A DNA stretch of 64,000 bases, taken from assembly GCF_900188405.1 (NCBI RefSeq), contig NZ_FZOF01000009.1, positions 186,001 through 250,000 on the forward strand, read 5' to 3'. How positions within the stretch are numbered: the stretch's first letter is position 1; each line of letters starts with the position of its first letter. Shown here one piece after another: positions 37,776 to 46,684 of the stretch. This DNA comes from Actinacidiphila glaucinigra (lineage in GTDB: Bacteria > Actinomycetota > Actinomycetes > Streptomycetales > Streptomycetaceae). The notes below the pieces were generated by a model. That model searched no databases. It was not told the DNA's origin and saw only the letters and a list, made by a program, of their open reading frames with translations. The position numbers and the translations under genes are program-made.

Positions 37776-38066
37776 TCAGTGGGTCTCGGGACGGAGGACC
37801 TTGGTCCGGAGAACCGACTCGTTCAGGTTCATCTGACGGTCGAGCTCCTTGACGACCTCAGGAGTGGCGTTGAGGTCGATGACCGAGTAGATGCCCTCGG
37901 GCTTCTTCTTGATCTCGTACGAAAGACGACGACGGCCCCAGGTGTCGACCTTCTCGACCTTGCCGCCCGCGTTGCGGACGACGCCGAGGAAGTTCTCGAT
38001 CAGCGGGGAGACAGCACGCTCCTCGAGATCGGGGTCGAGGATGACCATCACCTCGTAGTGACGCAT
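37776..38066 (-). CDS. rpsF: Ribosomal protein bS6
   Basis: This 96-residue protein starts [16 protein letters not shown], and [26 protein letters not shown] is the typical S6 core. ATG 38066 follows AGGAGGTGGG; a longer frame to 38228 lacks support. It is first gene of the operon with ssb, rpsR and rplI. Confidence 0.96.
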   Translation of the reverse strand: MRHYEVMVILDPDLEERAVSPLIENFLGVVRNAGGKVEKVDTWGRRRLSYEIKKKPEGIYSVIDLNATPEVVKELDRQMNLNESVLRTKVLRPETH

Positions 38067-38357
38067 GTGGAACCCACCTCCTTTGGACTCAACGGCCACG
38101 GCGTTTCCGTGGCAGGAGGGTTTGCATCGCGTCGCAACGGTATCGCGGCCCACCGACAACGCCCGCGGCGTTCCGGGGATCACTCCCCGGAGCCCCTGCG
38201 GGACCGTCGTGTGGGCCTGCACAGACACCGGTGCAGACGGTACACACTACCCGCCTCGTGGCTTCCGGTTGAAATCCGCCCCCGGAAGCCCGCAATCTGT
38301 ACACATCGGGTGTGTCCGGCGCTACGATGCGCCACCTCTCCATCACGGAGGTGCCTC

Positions 38358-38693
38358 ATGGCACAGGCAGTGCGACCCACGACCGGCAGCCGTCTCTACC
38401 AGCGAGCCCTCAGCACCCTCAACTCCGACGGCAGGCCCCACCCGGTCGAGAACACCCTGGCCGTCGTGACCGTCGTGCTCGGCCTGCTCGCCGCCATCGC
38501 GGCGATCTGGGACCACCTCCACCTGCTGAGCTCCTGGGCGGGGCTGGCGGGCATCCTCGTGGGGGCCTTCGGCCAGTACCGCTCCGCCACCACGGCAGAG
38601 CGCTTCCTGTTCATCATCGGCATGGGGCTGGCCGCGATCGGCTTCTACCTCGGCATGGCCCACGGCGGCCTGTTCGGCGGCGTGCTGTCCTAG
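38358..38693 (+). CDS. Conserved actinobacterial membrane protein
   Basis: This 111-residue protein has three hydrophobic segments: VENTLAVVTVVLGLLAAIAAIW, SSWAGLAGILVGAFGQ and RFLFIIGMGLAAIGFYLG. The function is unknown. ATG 38358 follows CGGAGG. Its TAG stop codon is part of the 5' end of the palindromic element that follows. Confidence 0.82.
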   Translation: MAQAVRPTTGSRLYQRALSTLNSDGRPHPVENTLAVVTVVLGLLAAIAAIWDHLHLLSSWAGLAGILVGAFGQYRSATTAERFLFIIGMGLAAIGFYLGMAHGGLFGGVLS

Positions 38694-38895
38694 GCCGTGA
38701 CGTCAAACGAGCGCCGGCCGCCCGGAGGGCGGGCACCGCGGTGTCTGGTGCGGTGCATCGCAAGGCGGAGAGTCGTCCTCGTAGTGGGCTACTCGGACGA
38801 TTCGACAACGCAGCGTGGGGGCACCTCCCAGCGGAGCTGGGGGAGTGCCGTGCCAGGCGCCGCGGGGCAGGCGGGCGTTTGACGACACGGCCTAG
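38690..38895. mobile_element. MITE-like palindromic element with 20-bp terminal repeats
   Basis: The element starts CTAGGCCGTGACGTCAAACG (38690-38709) and ends with its near-perfect inverted copy (38876-38895, 19 of 20 match). Inside lie a second inverted repeat near 38770-38805 and a GCACCTCCCAGC...GAGTGCC hairpin. It contains no ORF with support. The ends resemble palindromic repeats I recall as common in Streptomyces intergenic DNA. Confidence 0.75.
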
Positions 38896-39052
38896 GCCCC
38901 GCCGTCTCCCAGCCGTCCACCCGGCACCCGCCGGGCGAAGCCGCGGACCGAGTTGTCCACAGCCCTCGTGGGGGCGTTCACCGTTCGCAGTAGGCTTCGG
39001 CGCAGTAATGCAGTCAGCAATGCCGTAGCCGCAGCGATGGGGAGCGCCCCGC
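38896..39052. promoter_or_regulatory. femX leader with a perfect DnaA box
   Basis: TTGTCCACA at 38953-38961 matches the Streptomyces DnaA-box consensus. The femX promoter must lie here too; a TAGGCT hexamer at about 38991-38996 is a candidate -10. No gene. Confidence 0.5.
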
Positions 39053-40174
39053 ATGAGCTTGACCCTGAGGACCATCAGTCGGGAACAGCACCTGGCGTAC
39101 ATCCAGAGCCTGCCCTCGGCAAGCCACTGCCAGGTTCCCGCCTGGGCGGACGTCAAGACCGAGTGGCGCTCGGAGAACCTCGGCTGGTTCGACGACAGGA
39201 CCGGTGAGCTGGTCGGCGCCGGCCTGGTGCTCTACCGGCAGCTGCCCAAGGTGAAGCGCTACCTCGCCTACCTCCCCGAGGGCCCGGTGATCAACTGGTA
39301 CGCCCCCAACCTGGAGGAGTGGCTGCGCCCGATGCTGGCGCACCTGAAGCAGCAGGGCGCCTTCTCCGTGAAGATGGGCCCGCCGGTCGTCATCCGCCGC
39401 TGGGACGCGGCCGCCATCAAGTCCGGCATCGCCGATCCGGACGTCAAGCGCCTGCGCGACGTCGAGGCGACGGTCATCGAGCCCCGCGCCTTCGAGGTGG
39501 CCGACCGCCTGCGGCGCATGGGCTGGCAGCAGGGCGAGGACGGCGGCGCCGGCTTCGGCGACGTGCAGCCCCGCTACGTCTTCCAGGTCCCGCTGGAGAA
39601 CCGCAGCCTGGACGACGTCCAGAAGGGCTTCAACCAGCTGTGGCGGCGCAACATCAAGAAGGCCGAGAAGGCCGGCGTCGAAGTCGTCCAGGGCGGCTAC
39701 GACGACCTCCCCGTGTGGCAGCAGCTCTACGAGGTCACCGCCGAGCGCGACCGCTTCCGCCCGCGGCCCCTTTCCTACTTCCAGCGCATGTGGCAGGTCC
39801 TCAACACCGAGGACCCCAACCGCATGCGGCTGTACTTCGCCCAGCACGAGGGCGAGACGGTCGCCGCCGCGACGATGCTCGTCGTCGGCCGGCACGTCTG
39901 GTACTCGTACGGGGCCTCGGCCAACCACAAGCGCGAGGTCCGGCCGAGCAACGCCATGCAGTGGCGGATGCTGCGCGACGCCTACGCCCTCGGTGCGAGC
40001 GTGTACGACCTGCGCGGCATCAGCGACTCGCTGGACGAGAGCGACCACCTCTTCGGTCTCATCCAGTTCAAGGTGGGCACCGGTGGGCAGGCTGCCGAAT
40101 ACTTGGGCGAGTGGGACTTCCCCCTCAACAAGCTGCTGCACAAGGCACTCGACATCTACATGTCCCGTCGCTGA
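39053..40174 (+). CDS. femX: FemX/FemAB-family aminoacyltransferase
   Basis: This 373-residue soluble enzyme is of the Fem family, which adds amino acids from tRNA to lipid II side chains. Blocks such as FNQLWRRNIKKAEKAGVEVVQGGYDDLPVW and YDLRGISDSLDESDHLFGLIQFKVGTGG fit. The Streptomyces homologue adds the first glycine of the interpeptide bridge. It is followed at 57 bp by an alanine-racemase-like gene, suggesting a joint cell-wall function. Confidence 0.87.
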   Translation: MSLTLRTISREQHLAYIQSLPSASHCQVPAWADVKTEWRSENLGWFDDRTGELVGAGLVLYRQLPKVKRYLAYLPEGPVINWYAPNLEEWLRPMLAHLKQQGAFSVKMGPPVVIRRWDAAAIKSGIADPDVKRLRDVEATVIEPRAFEVADRLRRMGWQQGEDGGAGFGDVQPRYVFQVPLENRSLDDVQKGFNQLWRRNIKKAEKAGVEVVQGGYDDLPVWQQLYEVTAERDRFRPRPLSYFQRMWQVLNTEDPNRMRLYFAQHEGETVAAATMLVVGRHVWYSYGASANHKREVRPSNAMQWRMLRDAYALGASVYDLRGISDSLDESDHLFGLIQFKVGTGGQAAEYLGEWDFPLNKLLHKALDIYMSRR

Positions 40175-40231
40175 CCCACGTGCACGTGCCCGACTGACCG
40201 CAGACACCGCAGAAAGGTCCCCGTTCCGGCC

Positions 40232-41263
40232 ATGGCGCTCACCCTGTACGTCGACACCGCGCGCTGGCGTGCGCACCAGCAGTCCGTGGCGGAGCAGTTC
40301 CCCGGGCTGGTACCCGTCTGCAAGGGCAACGGGTACGGCTTCGGCCACGAGCGCCTGGCCGAGGAGGCGATCCGGCTCGGCTCGGACATCCTCGCCGTGG
40401 GCACCACGTACGAGGCCGCCCGGATCAAGGACTGGTTCGGCGGGGACCTGCTGGTGCTGACCCCGTACCGGCTGGGCGAGGAGCCAGTGCCGCTGCCGGA
40501 CCGCGCCATCCGTTCCGTGTCCTCCGTGGAGGGCGTGCGCGGCCTGGTCGGCGCCCGGGTCGTCATCGAGGTCATGAGCAGCATGAAGCGCCACGGCGTC
40601 GGCGAGGACGACCTGGTCAAGCTGCACTCGGCCATAGACGACGTCCGCCTGGAGGGCTTCGCCATCCACCTGCCGCTGGACCGGACCGACGGCTCCGACG
40701 CGGTGGAGGAGGTCCACCGCTGGATGGAGCGGCTGCGCGCGGCACGGCTCCCGCTGCACACCATGTTCGTCAGCCACCTGAAGGCGGGCGAGCTCACCCA
40801 GCTGCGCAACCAGTTCCCGCAGACCCGCTTCCGCGCCCGGATCGGCACCCGGCTGTGGCTCGGCGACCACGAGGCCACCGAGTACCGGGGCGCCGTCCTG
40901 GACGTCACCCGCATCGCCAAGGGCGAGCGCTTCGGCTACCGCCAGAACAAGGCGTCCGAGGACGGCCACCTGGTCGTCGTGGCGGGCGGCACGTCGCACG
41001 GGGTGGGCCTGGAGGCCCCCAAGGCCATGCACGGCGTCATGCCGCGCGCCAAGGGCGTCGCGAGGGCCGGCCTGGCCACCATCAACCGCAACCTGTCGCC
41101 CTTCGTGTGGGCGGGCAAGCAGCGCTGGTTCGCCGAGCCCCCGCACATGCAGGTCTCGATCCTCTTCCTGCCGGGCGACGTGGCGCCCCCGGCGGTCGGC
41201 GACGAGCTGGTGGCGCACCTGCGGCACACGACGACGCAGTACGACCGCGTCGTCGACCGCTGA
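40232..41263 (+). CDS. Alanine-racemase-like PLP protein
   Basis: This 343-residue protein has the alanine-racemase barrel. The PLP-lysine motif is VCKGNGYGFGH (residue ~30) in place of KADAYGHG of standard Alr. A second conserved Tyr follows in KGERFGYRQN. The C-terminal ligand domain looks complete. It likely racemises an amino acid or binds one. It sits in the femX unit, but its substrate is unproven. Confidence 0.72.
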   Translation: MALTLYVDTARWRAHQQSVAEQFPGLVPVCKGNGYGFGHERLAEEAIRLGSDILAVGTTYEAARIKDWFGGDLLVLTPYRLGEEPVPLPDRAIRSVSSVEGVRGLVGARVVIEVMSSMKRHGVGEDDLVKLHSAIDDVRLEGFAIHLPLDRTDGSDAVEEVHRWMERLRAARLPLHTMFVSHLKAGELTQLRNQFPQTRFRARIGTRLWLGDHEATEYRGAVLDVTRIAKGERFGYRQNKASEDGHLVVVAGGTSHGVGLEAPKAMHGVMPRAKGVARAGLATINRNLSPFVWAGKQRWFAEPPHMQVSILFLPGDVAPPAVGDELVAHLRHTTTQYDRVVDR

Positions 41264-41276
41264 GCCCCTCCCGGGG

Positions 41277-42830
41277 TCAGTGGGGCGAGGCCGGCGGCGC
41301 CGGGTCCACGCCCCACTGCACCGGGCGCGCCTCGCCGTATCCGTAGCCGTCCTCAGGTCCGCCCTGCAGCGGCGCCGCGTGCCGCGGCTGGTGCGAGGGC
41401 CGCCCGAGCACGAACGCGTCCTCGGCCCCGTCCAGCACGCCCCCGGAGGGGTCGTCCGAGCCGTCCTGGCGGACCGGGTCGCGCTCGGGGAAGAGGATGT
41501 CGCGGACGACGACCGCGCACAGGTACAGCGTCCCGATCAGGTGCGCCGCGATGGCCAGGTGGTAGCCGTCCTGCGGCAGGCCCTTGCTGTTGCCGCCGGT
41601 CGTGTACGCCAGGTACGACCAGATCCCGAGGAAGTACATGACCTCGGCGGCCTGCCAGATCAGGAAGTCCCGCCAGCGCGGCCGGGCGAGCGCCGCGAGG
41701 GGCACCAGCCAGAGCACGTACTGCGGCGAGTAGACCTTGTTGGTCAGGATGAAGACCGCCACGACGAGGAAGGCGAGCTGCGCGAAGCGCGGGCGCCGCG
41801 GGGCGTACAGGGTCAGCGCTGCGATCGCCCCCCACAGCAGAAGGACCAGCGCCTCGGCGTAGTGGTTCACCGCCTGGGGCTCGATGTTCCACTTCGTCTG
41901 CTGGGAGATGATCAGCCAGATGGAACCGTAGTCGACGCCCCGCTCCTGGCTGAACGTGTAGAACTTCGACCAGCCGTCCCAGGCGAGCAGCGCCACCGGC
42001 AGGTTGACCACGACCCAGGCCCCCGCCGCACCGCCCACGGCCGCGCCCCAGGCTTTCAGCTTCCCGGCCCGCAGGCACAGGAAGAACAGTGCGACGAGCA
42101 GGAACCCCGGGTAGAGCTTGGCGGCCGTCGCCAGCCCGATCAGGACGCCCGCGGCCAGCGGCCGGTTGCGCGACCAGAGCATCATCCCGGCCGCCGCGAG
42201 GGCGACCGCGAAAAGGTCCCAGTTGATGGTGGCGGTCAGCGCGAACGCGGGTGCCAGCGCGACCAGCAGTGCGTCCCACGGGCGGCGCCGGTTGGTCCGG
42301 GCCGTGCAGACCGCGATGACGGCCGTGCAGACCAGCAGCATCCCGGCGTTGACCAGCCAGTAGACCTGCTCCCGGTGCTGGATCGTGCCGCCGTGCGGGG
42401 TCAGCCAGGAGGCGACCTCCATGAAGAGCCCGGTCAGGACCGGGTACTCCAGGTAACCCATGCCCCCGGAGACCGTGTCCGGGATGCGGTCGAAGTACGG
42501 GGCCAGGTCGTCGGCGAAGCCCCGGCCGTGGTACAGGTGCGGGATGTCGGAGTAGCAGGCGTGGCTGTACTGGGCGTTCGCCCCGAAGAACCAGCCGCTG
42601 TCGTAGCACGGCACCTTCTGCACCATGCCCAGCGCGAACATCCCGATCGCGACCAGCACGACGACGCGCAGGGGGTTCCACCAGCCCCGCCGCCCCACGG
42701 CCGCGAAGCGGCCGAGCGGGCCGCCGATGACCTCGCTCCCGGCCACCGCGACCGGGTCCTCGCGGGTCGGGGGCACGACCGCCTCGGCCTCCGAGGCCTC
42801 GTGGTGGGGGTCTTCGCGCACGATCGTCAT
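41277..42830 (-). CDS. GT87-type membrane glycosyltransferase
   Basis: This 517-residue protein has about ten membrane helices and GT-C-like features, with ATAAKLYPGFLLVALFFLCLRAGK and VYSPQYVLWLVPLAALAR. It resembles DUF2029/alpha-(1-2)-mannosyltransferases using polyprenol-linked sugars. A His/Pro/Asp-rich tail of about 70 residues is soluble. ATG 42830 is the chosen start. Confidence 0.82.
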   Translation of the reverse strand: MTIVREDPHHEASEAEAVVPPTREDPVAVAGSEVIGGPLGRFAAVGRRGWWNPLRVVVLVAIGMFALGMVQKVPCYDSGWFFGANAQYSHACYSDIPHLYHGRGFADDLAPYFDRIPDTVSGGMGYLEYPVLTGLFMEVASWLTPHGGTIQHREQVYWLVNAGMLLVCTAVIAVCTARTNRRRPWDALLVALAPAFALTATINWDLFAVALAAAGMMLWSRNRPLAAGVLIGLATAAKLYPGFLLVALFFLCLRAGKLKAWGAAVGGAAGAWVVVNLPVALLAWDGWSKFYTFSQERGVDYGSIWLIISQQTKWNIEPQAVNHYAEALVLLLWGAIAALTLYAPRRPRFAQLAFLVVAVFILTNKVYSPQYVLWLVPLAALARPRWRDFLIWQAAEVMYFLGIWSYLAYTTGGNSKGLPQDGYHLAIAAHLIGTLYLCAVVVRDILFPERDPVRQDGSDDPSGGVLDGAEDAFVLGRPSHQPRHAAPLQGGPEDGYGYGEARPVQWGVDPAPPASPH

Positions 42831-42905
42831 GGGCCACATCCTGCCCTACATCTCCGCGCGCGGAGCGTCGGATCCCCACGCCGCATCCCCGCCGCCCGCG
42901 AACGC

Positions 42906-42944
42906 CCGCGGCCGCGGAGGGCACGGTGCCCTCCGCGGCCGCGG
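42906..42944 (-). terminator. Terminator after class A PBP gene
   Basis: A near-perfect palindrome (arms 42906-42924 and 42926-42944, CCGCGGCCGCGG core) lies between the PBP stop and the next gene on the same strand. Confidence 0.85.
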
Positions 42945-42972
42945 ATGTACTGCTCGACTCAAGACGGGGCGG

Positions 42973-45663
42973 TTAACCGCCATTGCCTCCCGAACCCAGG
43001 AGTCCGCCGTTGCCGTTGCCTCCGCTGCCTCTGCCCGTGGCGCTGGAGGACGGACTCGTCGACGGTGTCCCGCCGGTACCCCCGTCGGAGGTTCCGCCGT
43101 CGTTGGCACCGCCACCGGCGTCCTGGCACTCCCACCACGGCTTGCACTCCCCGGACTCGGTCGGGGTCGGCGGGGCCTGCGGCTGCGAGATGGTCGGGGT
43201 CGGCTTCGTGGTCGCCGTCTCGCTCGGAGTGGCCGTGACCGAGGGGCTCGGCGATGGGGCGCCCTCCCCGTCGTGGATGTCGCCGATCTTCGGGGCGTCG
43301 GGGAAGCCGGTGTCGGGGCCCGTCACCGCGCCCTTCATGTAGGCGGTCCAGATCTCGGTCGGGATGTCACCACCGTGGATGGACTCGACGCCCGCCGTGC
43401 CGTTCATGGACATCAGACCGTGGGTCTTGGGGTTCTCCCGGAACATCGCCACGGACGTGGACAGTTGCTGGGTGTACCCGACGAACCACGCCGACTTGTT
43501 GCTGTCGGTCGTACCGGTCTTGCCGGCCGCCTTGCGGCCGAGTTCCTTGGCGCGGAAACCCGTACCGTTCTGGATCACGTTCTCCAGGACGTCACTGACG
43601 TTGTCGGCCACCTCGGCCGGCATCACCCGGGTCACCTTGGGCTTGTCGAAGCCAGGGACGTCGGCTCCGTTCTTCTTCACCGACACGACCGAATAGGGAT
43701 CCACGTGCTTGCCGGAAGCGGCGAAGGTCGCGTAGGCGTCCGCCATGCGGATGGCGCTGGGGGTGGACGTACCGAGGGCGAACGACGCGTTCCGGCCCGC
43801 CATGGAGGCCTTGAGGATCCCGGTCTTCTCGGCGACGTCGGCCACCTTCTCCATGCCGACGTCCATGCCGAGCTGCACGAACGGCGTGTTGATGGACTGC
43901 TCCATCGCCTTGCGCAGTGTGATGTATCCCCAGGGCGTCGGGCTCTCGTTCTCCTGGAAGAAGGCCGTGTTGTCCTTCTTCAGGACGTACGTGCCGTCAT
44001 TGTTCTTGATCTTGATGTGGTCGTTGCCGTTGTACTTGCTCAGCGGTGAGATGCCCTCGCCGTCGGAGCGGTACGTGCCGTACTCCATGGCGGCGGCCAG
44101 GACGAACGGCTTCCAGGTCGAGCCGACGGGGACACCCTTGGTGTCGGCGTTGTTGGTGAAGTGGTTGTTCTCGAAGCCCGCGCCGCCGTAGAGGGCGACG
44201 ATCGCTCCGTCGTTGGGCTTCACCGACGCGGCGCCGAACTGGACGTACTTGTCCAGCTTCCGCTGCTTCGGCTTGATGTTGTCCTTCTCGACCTTCTTCA
44301 CGGCGTTCTGCAGGGCGTCGACCTTCTTCTTGTCGAAGGTCGTGCGGATCTCGTAACCGCCCCGGTCCAGCTCCGCGCGGCTGATGTCGGAGTGCGCCAG
44401 CACGTAGTTCTGGGCGGTGTCGACCAGGTAGCTGATCTGGCCGGTCATGCCCTTGGTCGCCTTGAGGCCCTGCGGCATCGGGTACTTCTTGACGGCCTCG
44501 GTGTACTCGTCCTTGTTGAGCTTGCCGTCCTTGTACATCTCGCCGAGGATCCACTTCCAGCGGTACTCGGAGTTCTTGCGGTTCGACTCCGGAGTCGCGG
44601 CGGTGTCGATGCTCGTGGCCCCGGCCGGGTCGTAGTACGTCGGGCCCTTGAGCAGCGCCGCCAGGAAGGCGCACTGGCTCGGCGTGAGCTTGGAGGCGTC
44701 GACGCCGTAGTAGGTCTGCGCCGCCGCCTGGATGCCGTAGGCGCTCCGGCCGTAGTACGAGGTGTTCAGGTAGCCCTGGAGGATCTCGTCCTTGTCGAGC
44801 TTCGTCCCCACCTTTATGGAGATGAAGAGCTCCTTGAACTTACGGGTGACCGTCTGGTCCTGGCTCAGGAAGGTGTTCTTGACGTACTGCTGGGTGATCG
44901 TCGAACCACCCTGCGCCTGGCCGCCCTTCGCCATGTTGAACAGGGCGCGGGCGACACCCATGGGGTCGACGCCCGAGTCGGTCTCGAAGCTCTTGTTCTC
45001 CGCGGAGATGACCGCGTTCTGCATCGCCTTGGGGATGTCGGCGAGCCCCACGTTCTGCCGGTTGGCACCGGTGCCGGTCGCCACCATGCGGTCGCCGTTC
45101 GCCCAGTAGTAGACGTTGTTCTGCGACTTGGCGGCGTCGTTCTCGTTGGGGATGCCCACCATCGCGTACCCGACGCCGGCGACGGCGACCAGGCTTCCGA
45201 AGAAGAACAGGCACAGTCCGGAGACGAGCTTCCACGACGGCATCCAGCGACGCCATCCGTCCCTCCCCCAGCGGGGGTAGTCGACGATGCGCTTCTTCGG
45301 GGGCTGACCCCCGCCGCGCCCGCCCTGCGCGCCCGTGGCGGGCCGACGGCGGCCGCCCTTCTGCGACGACTGGGCGGCACGGCGCGCGGCGGCACGCCCC
45401 TCATAGGGCGGCTCGGCCCCCCGGGCCCGGCCGCCGGTGCTCGCGCGGCCCCCCGTACCCGCCCCCGCACCCTGGCGGGGGGGTTGTCCCATTCCCTGGC
45501 GCGGGCCGTGGCCCTGCCCCGAACCGGTTCCGTGCGGCTGCGGCCTCGGCGGCCCAGCGGCCCGCCGACCGCCTGGCGGCGGGGGCTGCTGCTGCGCGCC
45601 GCGCCGGGCGGCTGCCCGGCCGTCGCCGGGCGACTGCGGCGGCTTGCGACGGTGCTCGCTCAT
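42973..45663 (-). CDS. Class A penicillin-binding protein
   Basis: This 896-residue bifunctional enzyme polymerises and crosslinks peptidoglycan at the membrane. A 125-residue basic cytoplasmic tail precedes a single anchor (LVSGLCLFFFGSLVAVAGVGYAM). The glycosyltransferase domain has SAENKSFETDSGVDPMG and GGSTITQQYVKN. The transpeptidase has STWK, SIN and KTGTT. The AEN in place of the usual AED at the catalytic Glu motif keeps the Glu. The tail is Pro/Thr/Gly-rich. It is divergent from a PadR gene. Confidence 0.93.
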   Translation of the reverse strand: MSEHRRKPPQSPGDGRAAARRGAQQQPPPPGGRRAAGPPRPQPHGTGSGQGHGPRQGMGQPPRQGAGAGTGGRASTGGRARGAEPPYEGRAAARRAAQSSQKGGRRRPATGAQGGRGGGQPPKKRIVDYPRWGRDGWRRWMPSWKLVSGLCLFFFGSLVAVAGVGYAMVGIPNENDAAKSQNNVYYWANGDRMVATGTGANRQNVGLADIPKAMQNAVISAENKSFETDSGVDPMGVARALFNMAKGGQAQGGSTITQQYVKNTFLSQDQTVTRKFKELFISIKVGTKLDKDEILQGYLNTSYYGRSAYGIQAAAQTYYGVDASKLTPSQCAFLAALLKGPTYYDPAGATSIDTAATPESNRKNSEYRWKWILGEMYKDGKLNKDEYTEAVKKYPMPQGLKATKGMTGQISYLVDTAQNYVLAHSDISRAELDRGGYEIRTTFDKKKVDALQNAVKKVEKDNIKPKQRKLDKYVQFGAASVKPNDGAIVALYGGAGFENNHFTNNADTKGVPVGSTWKPFVLAAAMEYGTYRSDGEGISPLSKYNGNDHIKIKNNDGTYVLKKDNTAFFQENESPTPWGYITLRKAMEQSINTPFVQLGMDVGMEKVADVAEKTGILKASMAGRNASFALGTSTPSAIRMADAYATFAASGKHVDPYSVVSVKKNGADVPGFDKPKVTRVMPAEVADNVSDVLENVIQNGTGFRAKELGRKAAGKTGTTDSNKSAWFVGYTQQLSTSVAMFRENPKTHGLMSMNGTAGVESIHGGDIPTEIWTAYMKGAVTGPDTGFPDAPKIGDIHDGEGAPSPSPSVTATPSETATTKPTPTISQPQAPPTPTESGECKPWWECQDAGGGANDGGTSDGGTGGTPSTSPSSSATGRGSGGNGNGGLLGSGGNGG

Positions 45664-45908
45664 GAACAGCTACTCCTAGGACAGGCGGAATCGCCTGAAA
45701 GCGGCAGTTGATTTCCGGTCCCCCCGGCGTGCGATGCCCGCACTGCACCAGGGACAAGGACGCTCACTGAGGTCACACGGTTCCCGGTGCTCTGCATGGC
45801 GAACAGAGTACGCACGGTCAAAAGAGGTTCTAGCCAGATGTTCATCACATTCCGGGCGGTTGACGGTGGACAGATTTCGTGATGTGACGCCGGTCACCGT
45901 GAGCCGTC

Positions 45909-45937
45909 TTGCCGTACCCCGGAAGTCGTTCTATCGT
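45909..45937 (+). promoter_or_regulatory. Promoter of the PadR gene
   Basis: TTGCCG (45909-45914) and TATCGT (45932-45937) with a 17-bp spacer fit a housekeeping sigma promoter. The PadR operator follows 3 bp after the -10 box, over the expected start point. Confidence 0.7.
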
Positions 45938-45940
45938 CTC

Positions 45941-45961
45941 GATGTATCGAGCCGATACATC
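45941..45961. promoter_or_regulatory. PadR operator
   Basis: GATGTATCG (45941-45949) and CGATACATC (45953-45961) form a perfect 9-bp inverted repeat with AGC between. The ATGT/ACAT ends fit PadR sites. Its position suggests autorepression of the PadR-ino1 transcript. Confidence 0.8.
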
Positions 45962-46010
45962 ACGGCGAGATAAGAGGCGACGACGGCACGGACGGGAGGG
46001 AAACGAGGGC

Positions 46011-46661
46011 ATGAGCAAACGCTCCGGCATCCTCGAGTTCGCCGTCCTGGGCCTGCTGCGCGAATCCCCGATGCACGGTTACGAGCTGCGCAAGCGGCTC
46101 AACACCTCGCTCGGTGTGTTCCGCGCGTTCAGCTACGGCAGCCTCTACCCCTGCCTCAAGACACTGGTCACTCAGGGCTATCTGGTCGAGGAGACCGGCC
46201 CTGAACCCGATCCGCTCGCCGCGCCGCTGGCCGGCCGACGGGCCAAGATCGTGTACCGGTTGACGGCGGCCGGCAAGGAGCACTTCGAAGAGCTCCTCGC
46301 CCACTCCGGGCCTGACGCGTGGGAGGACGAGCACTTCGCGGCTCGTTTCGCCTTCTTCGGCCAGACGTCCAGGGACGTACGGATGCGTGTCCTCGAGGGG
46401 CGGCGCAGCCGCCTCGAGGAGCGCCTGGAGAAGATGCGCGCGTCCCTCGCGCGTACCCGTGAGCGGCTCGACGACTACACGCTCGAGCTGCAGCGGCACG
46501 GCATGGAGTCGGTGGAGCGCGAGGTCCGCTGGCTGAACGAGCTGATCGAGACCGAGCGGGCGGGGCGCGGCAAGCAGCCCCCGACCGCTCCGTCCGCCGA
46601 TGCCGAGCAGGACAACCAACAGGAAAACGGCGGACCCGGCATGCGCCGGGGACCCGCGTGA
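46011..46661 (+). CDS. PadR-family transcriptional regulator
   Basis: This 216-residue regulator has the PadR winged helix ([24 protein letters not shown], residues 6-29, and [18 protein letters not shown]), then a charged coiled coil (residues 115-185). The start is ATG 46011. The stop overlaps a GTG at 46658 in-frame with ino1, so translation may be coupled. The operator is described above. It may respond to an effector related to inositol or the wall. Confidence 0.92.
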   Translation: MSKRSGILEFAVLGLLRESPMHGYELRKRLNTSLGVFRAFSYGSLYPCLKTLVTQGYLVEETGPEPDPLAAPLAGRRAKIVYRLTAAGKEHFEELLAHSGPDAWEDEHFAARFAFFGQTSRDVRMRVLEGRRSRLEERLEKMRASLARTRERLDDYTLELQRHGMESVEREVRWLNELIETERAGRGKQPPTAPSADAEQDNQQENGGPGMRRGPA

Positions 46662-46684
46662 CGATCAAACAGGGAGCAACCGGA

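Larger units (their letters stand above)
45664..46010. promoter_or_regulatory. PBP / PadR divergent promoter region
   Basis: This 347-bp gap has no gene. It holds the PadR promoter and operator near 45909-45961. On the minus strand, GAACC (45826-45830) and TCT (45805-45807) 18 bp apart resemble a SigE-type promoter for the PBP gene, but only weakly. Confidence 0.45.
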
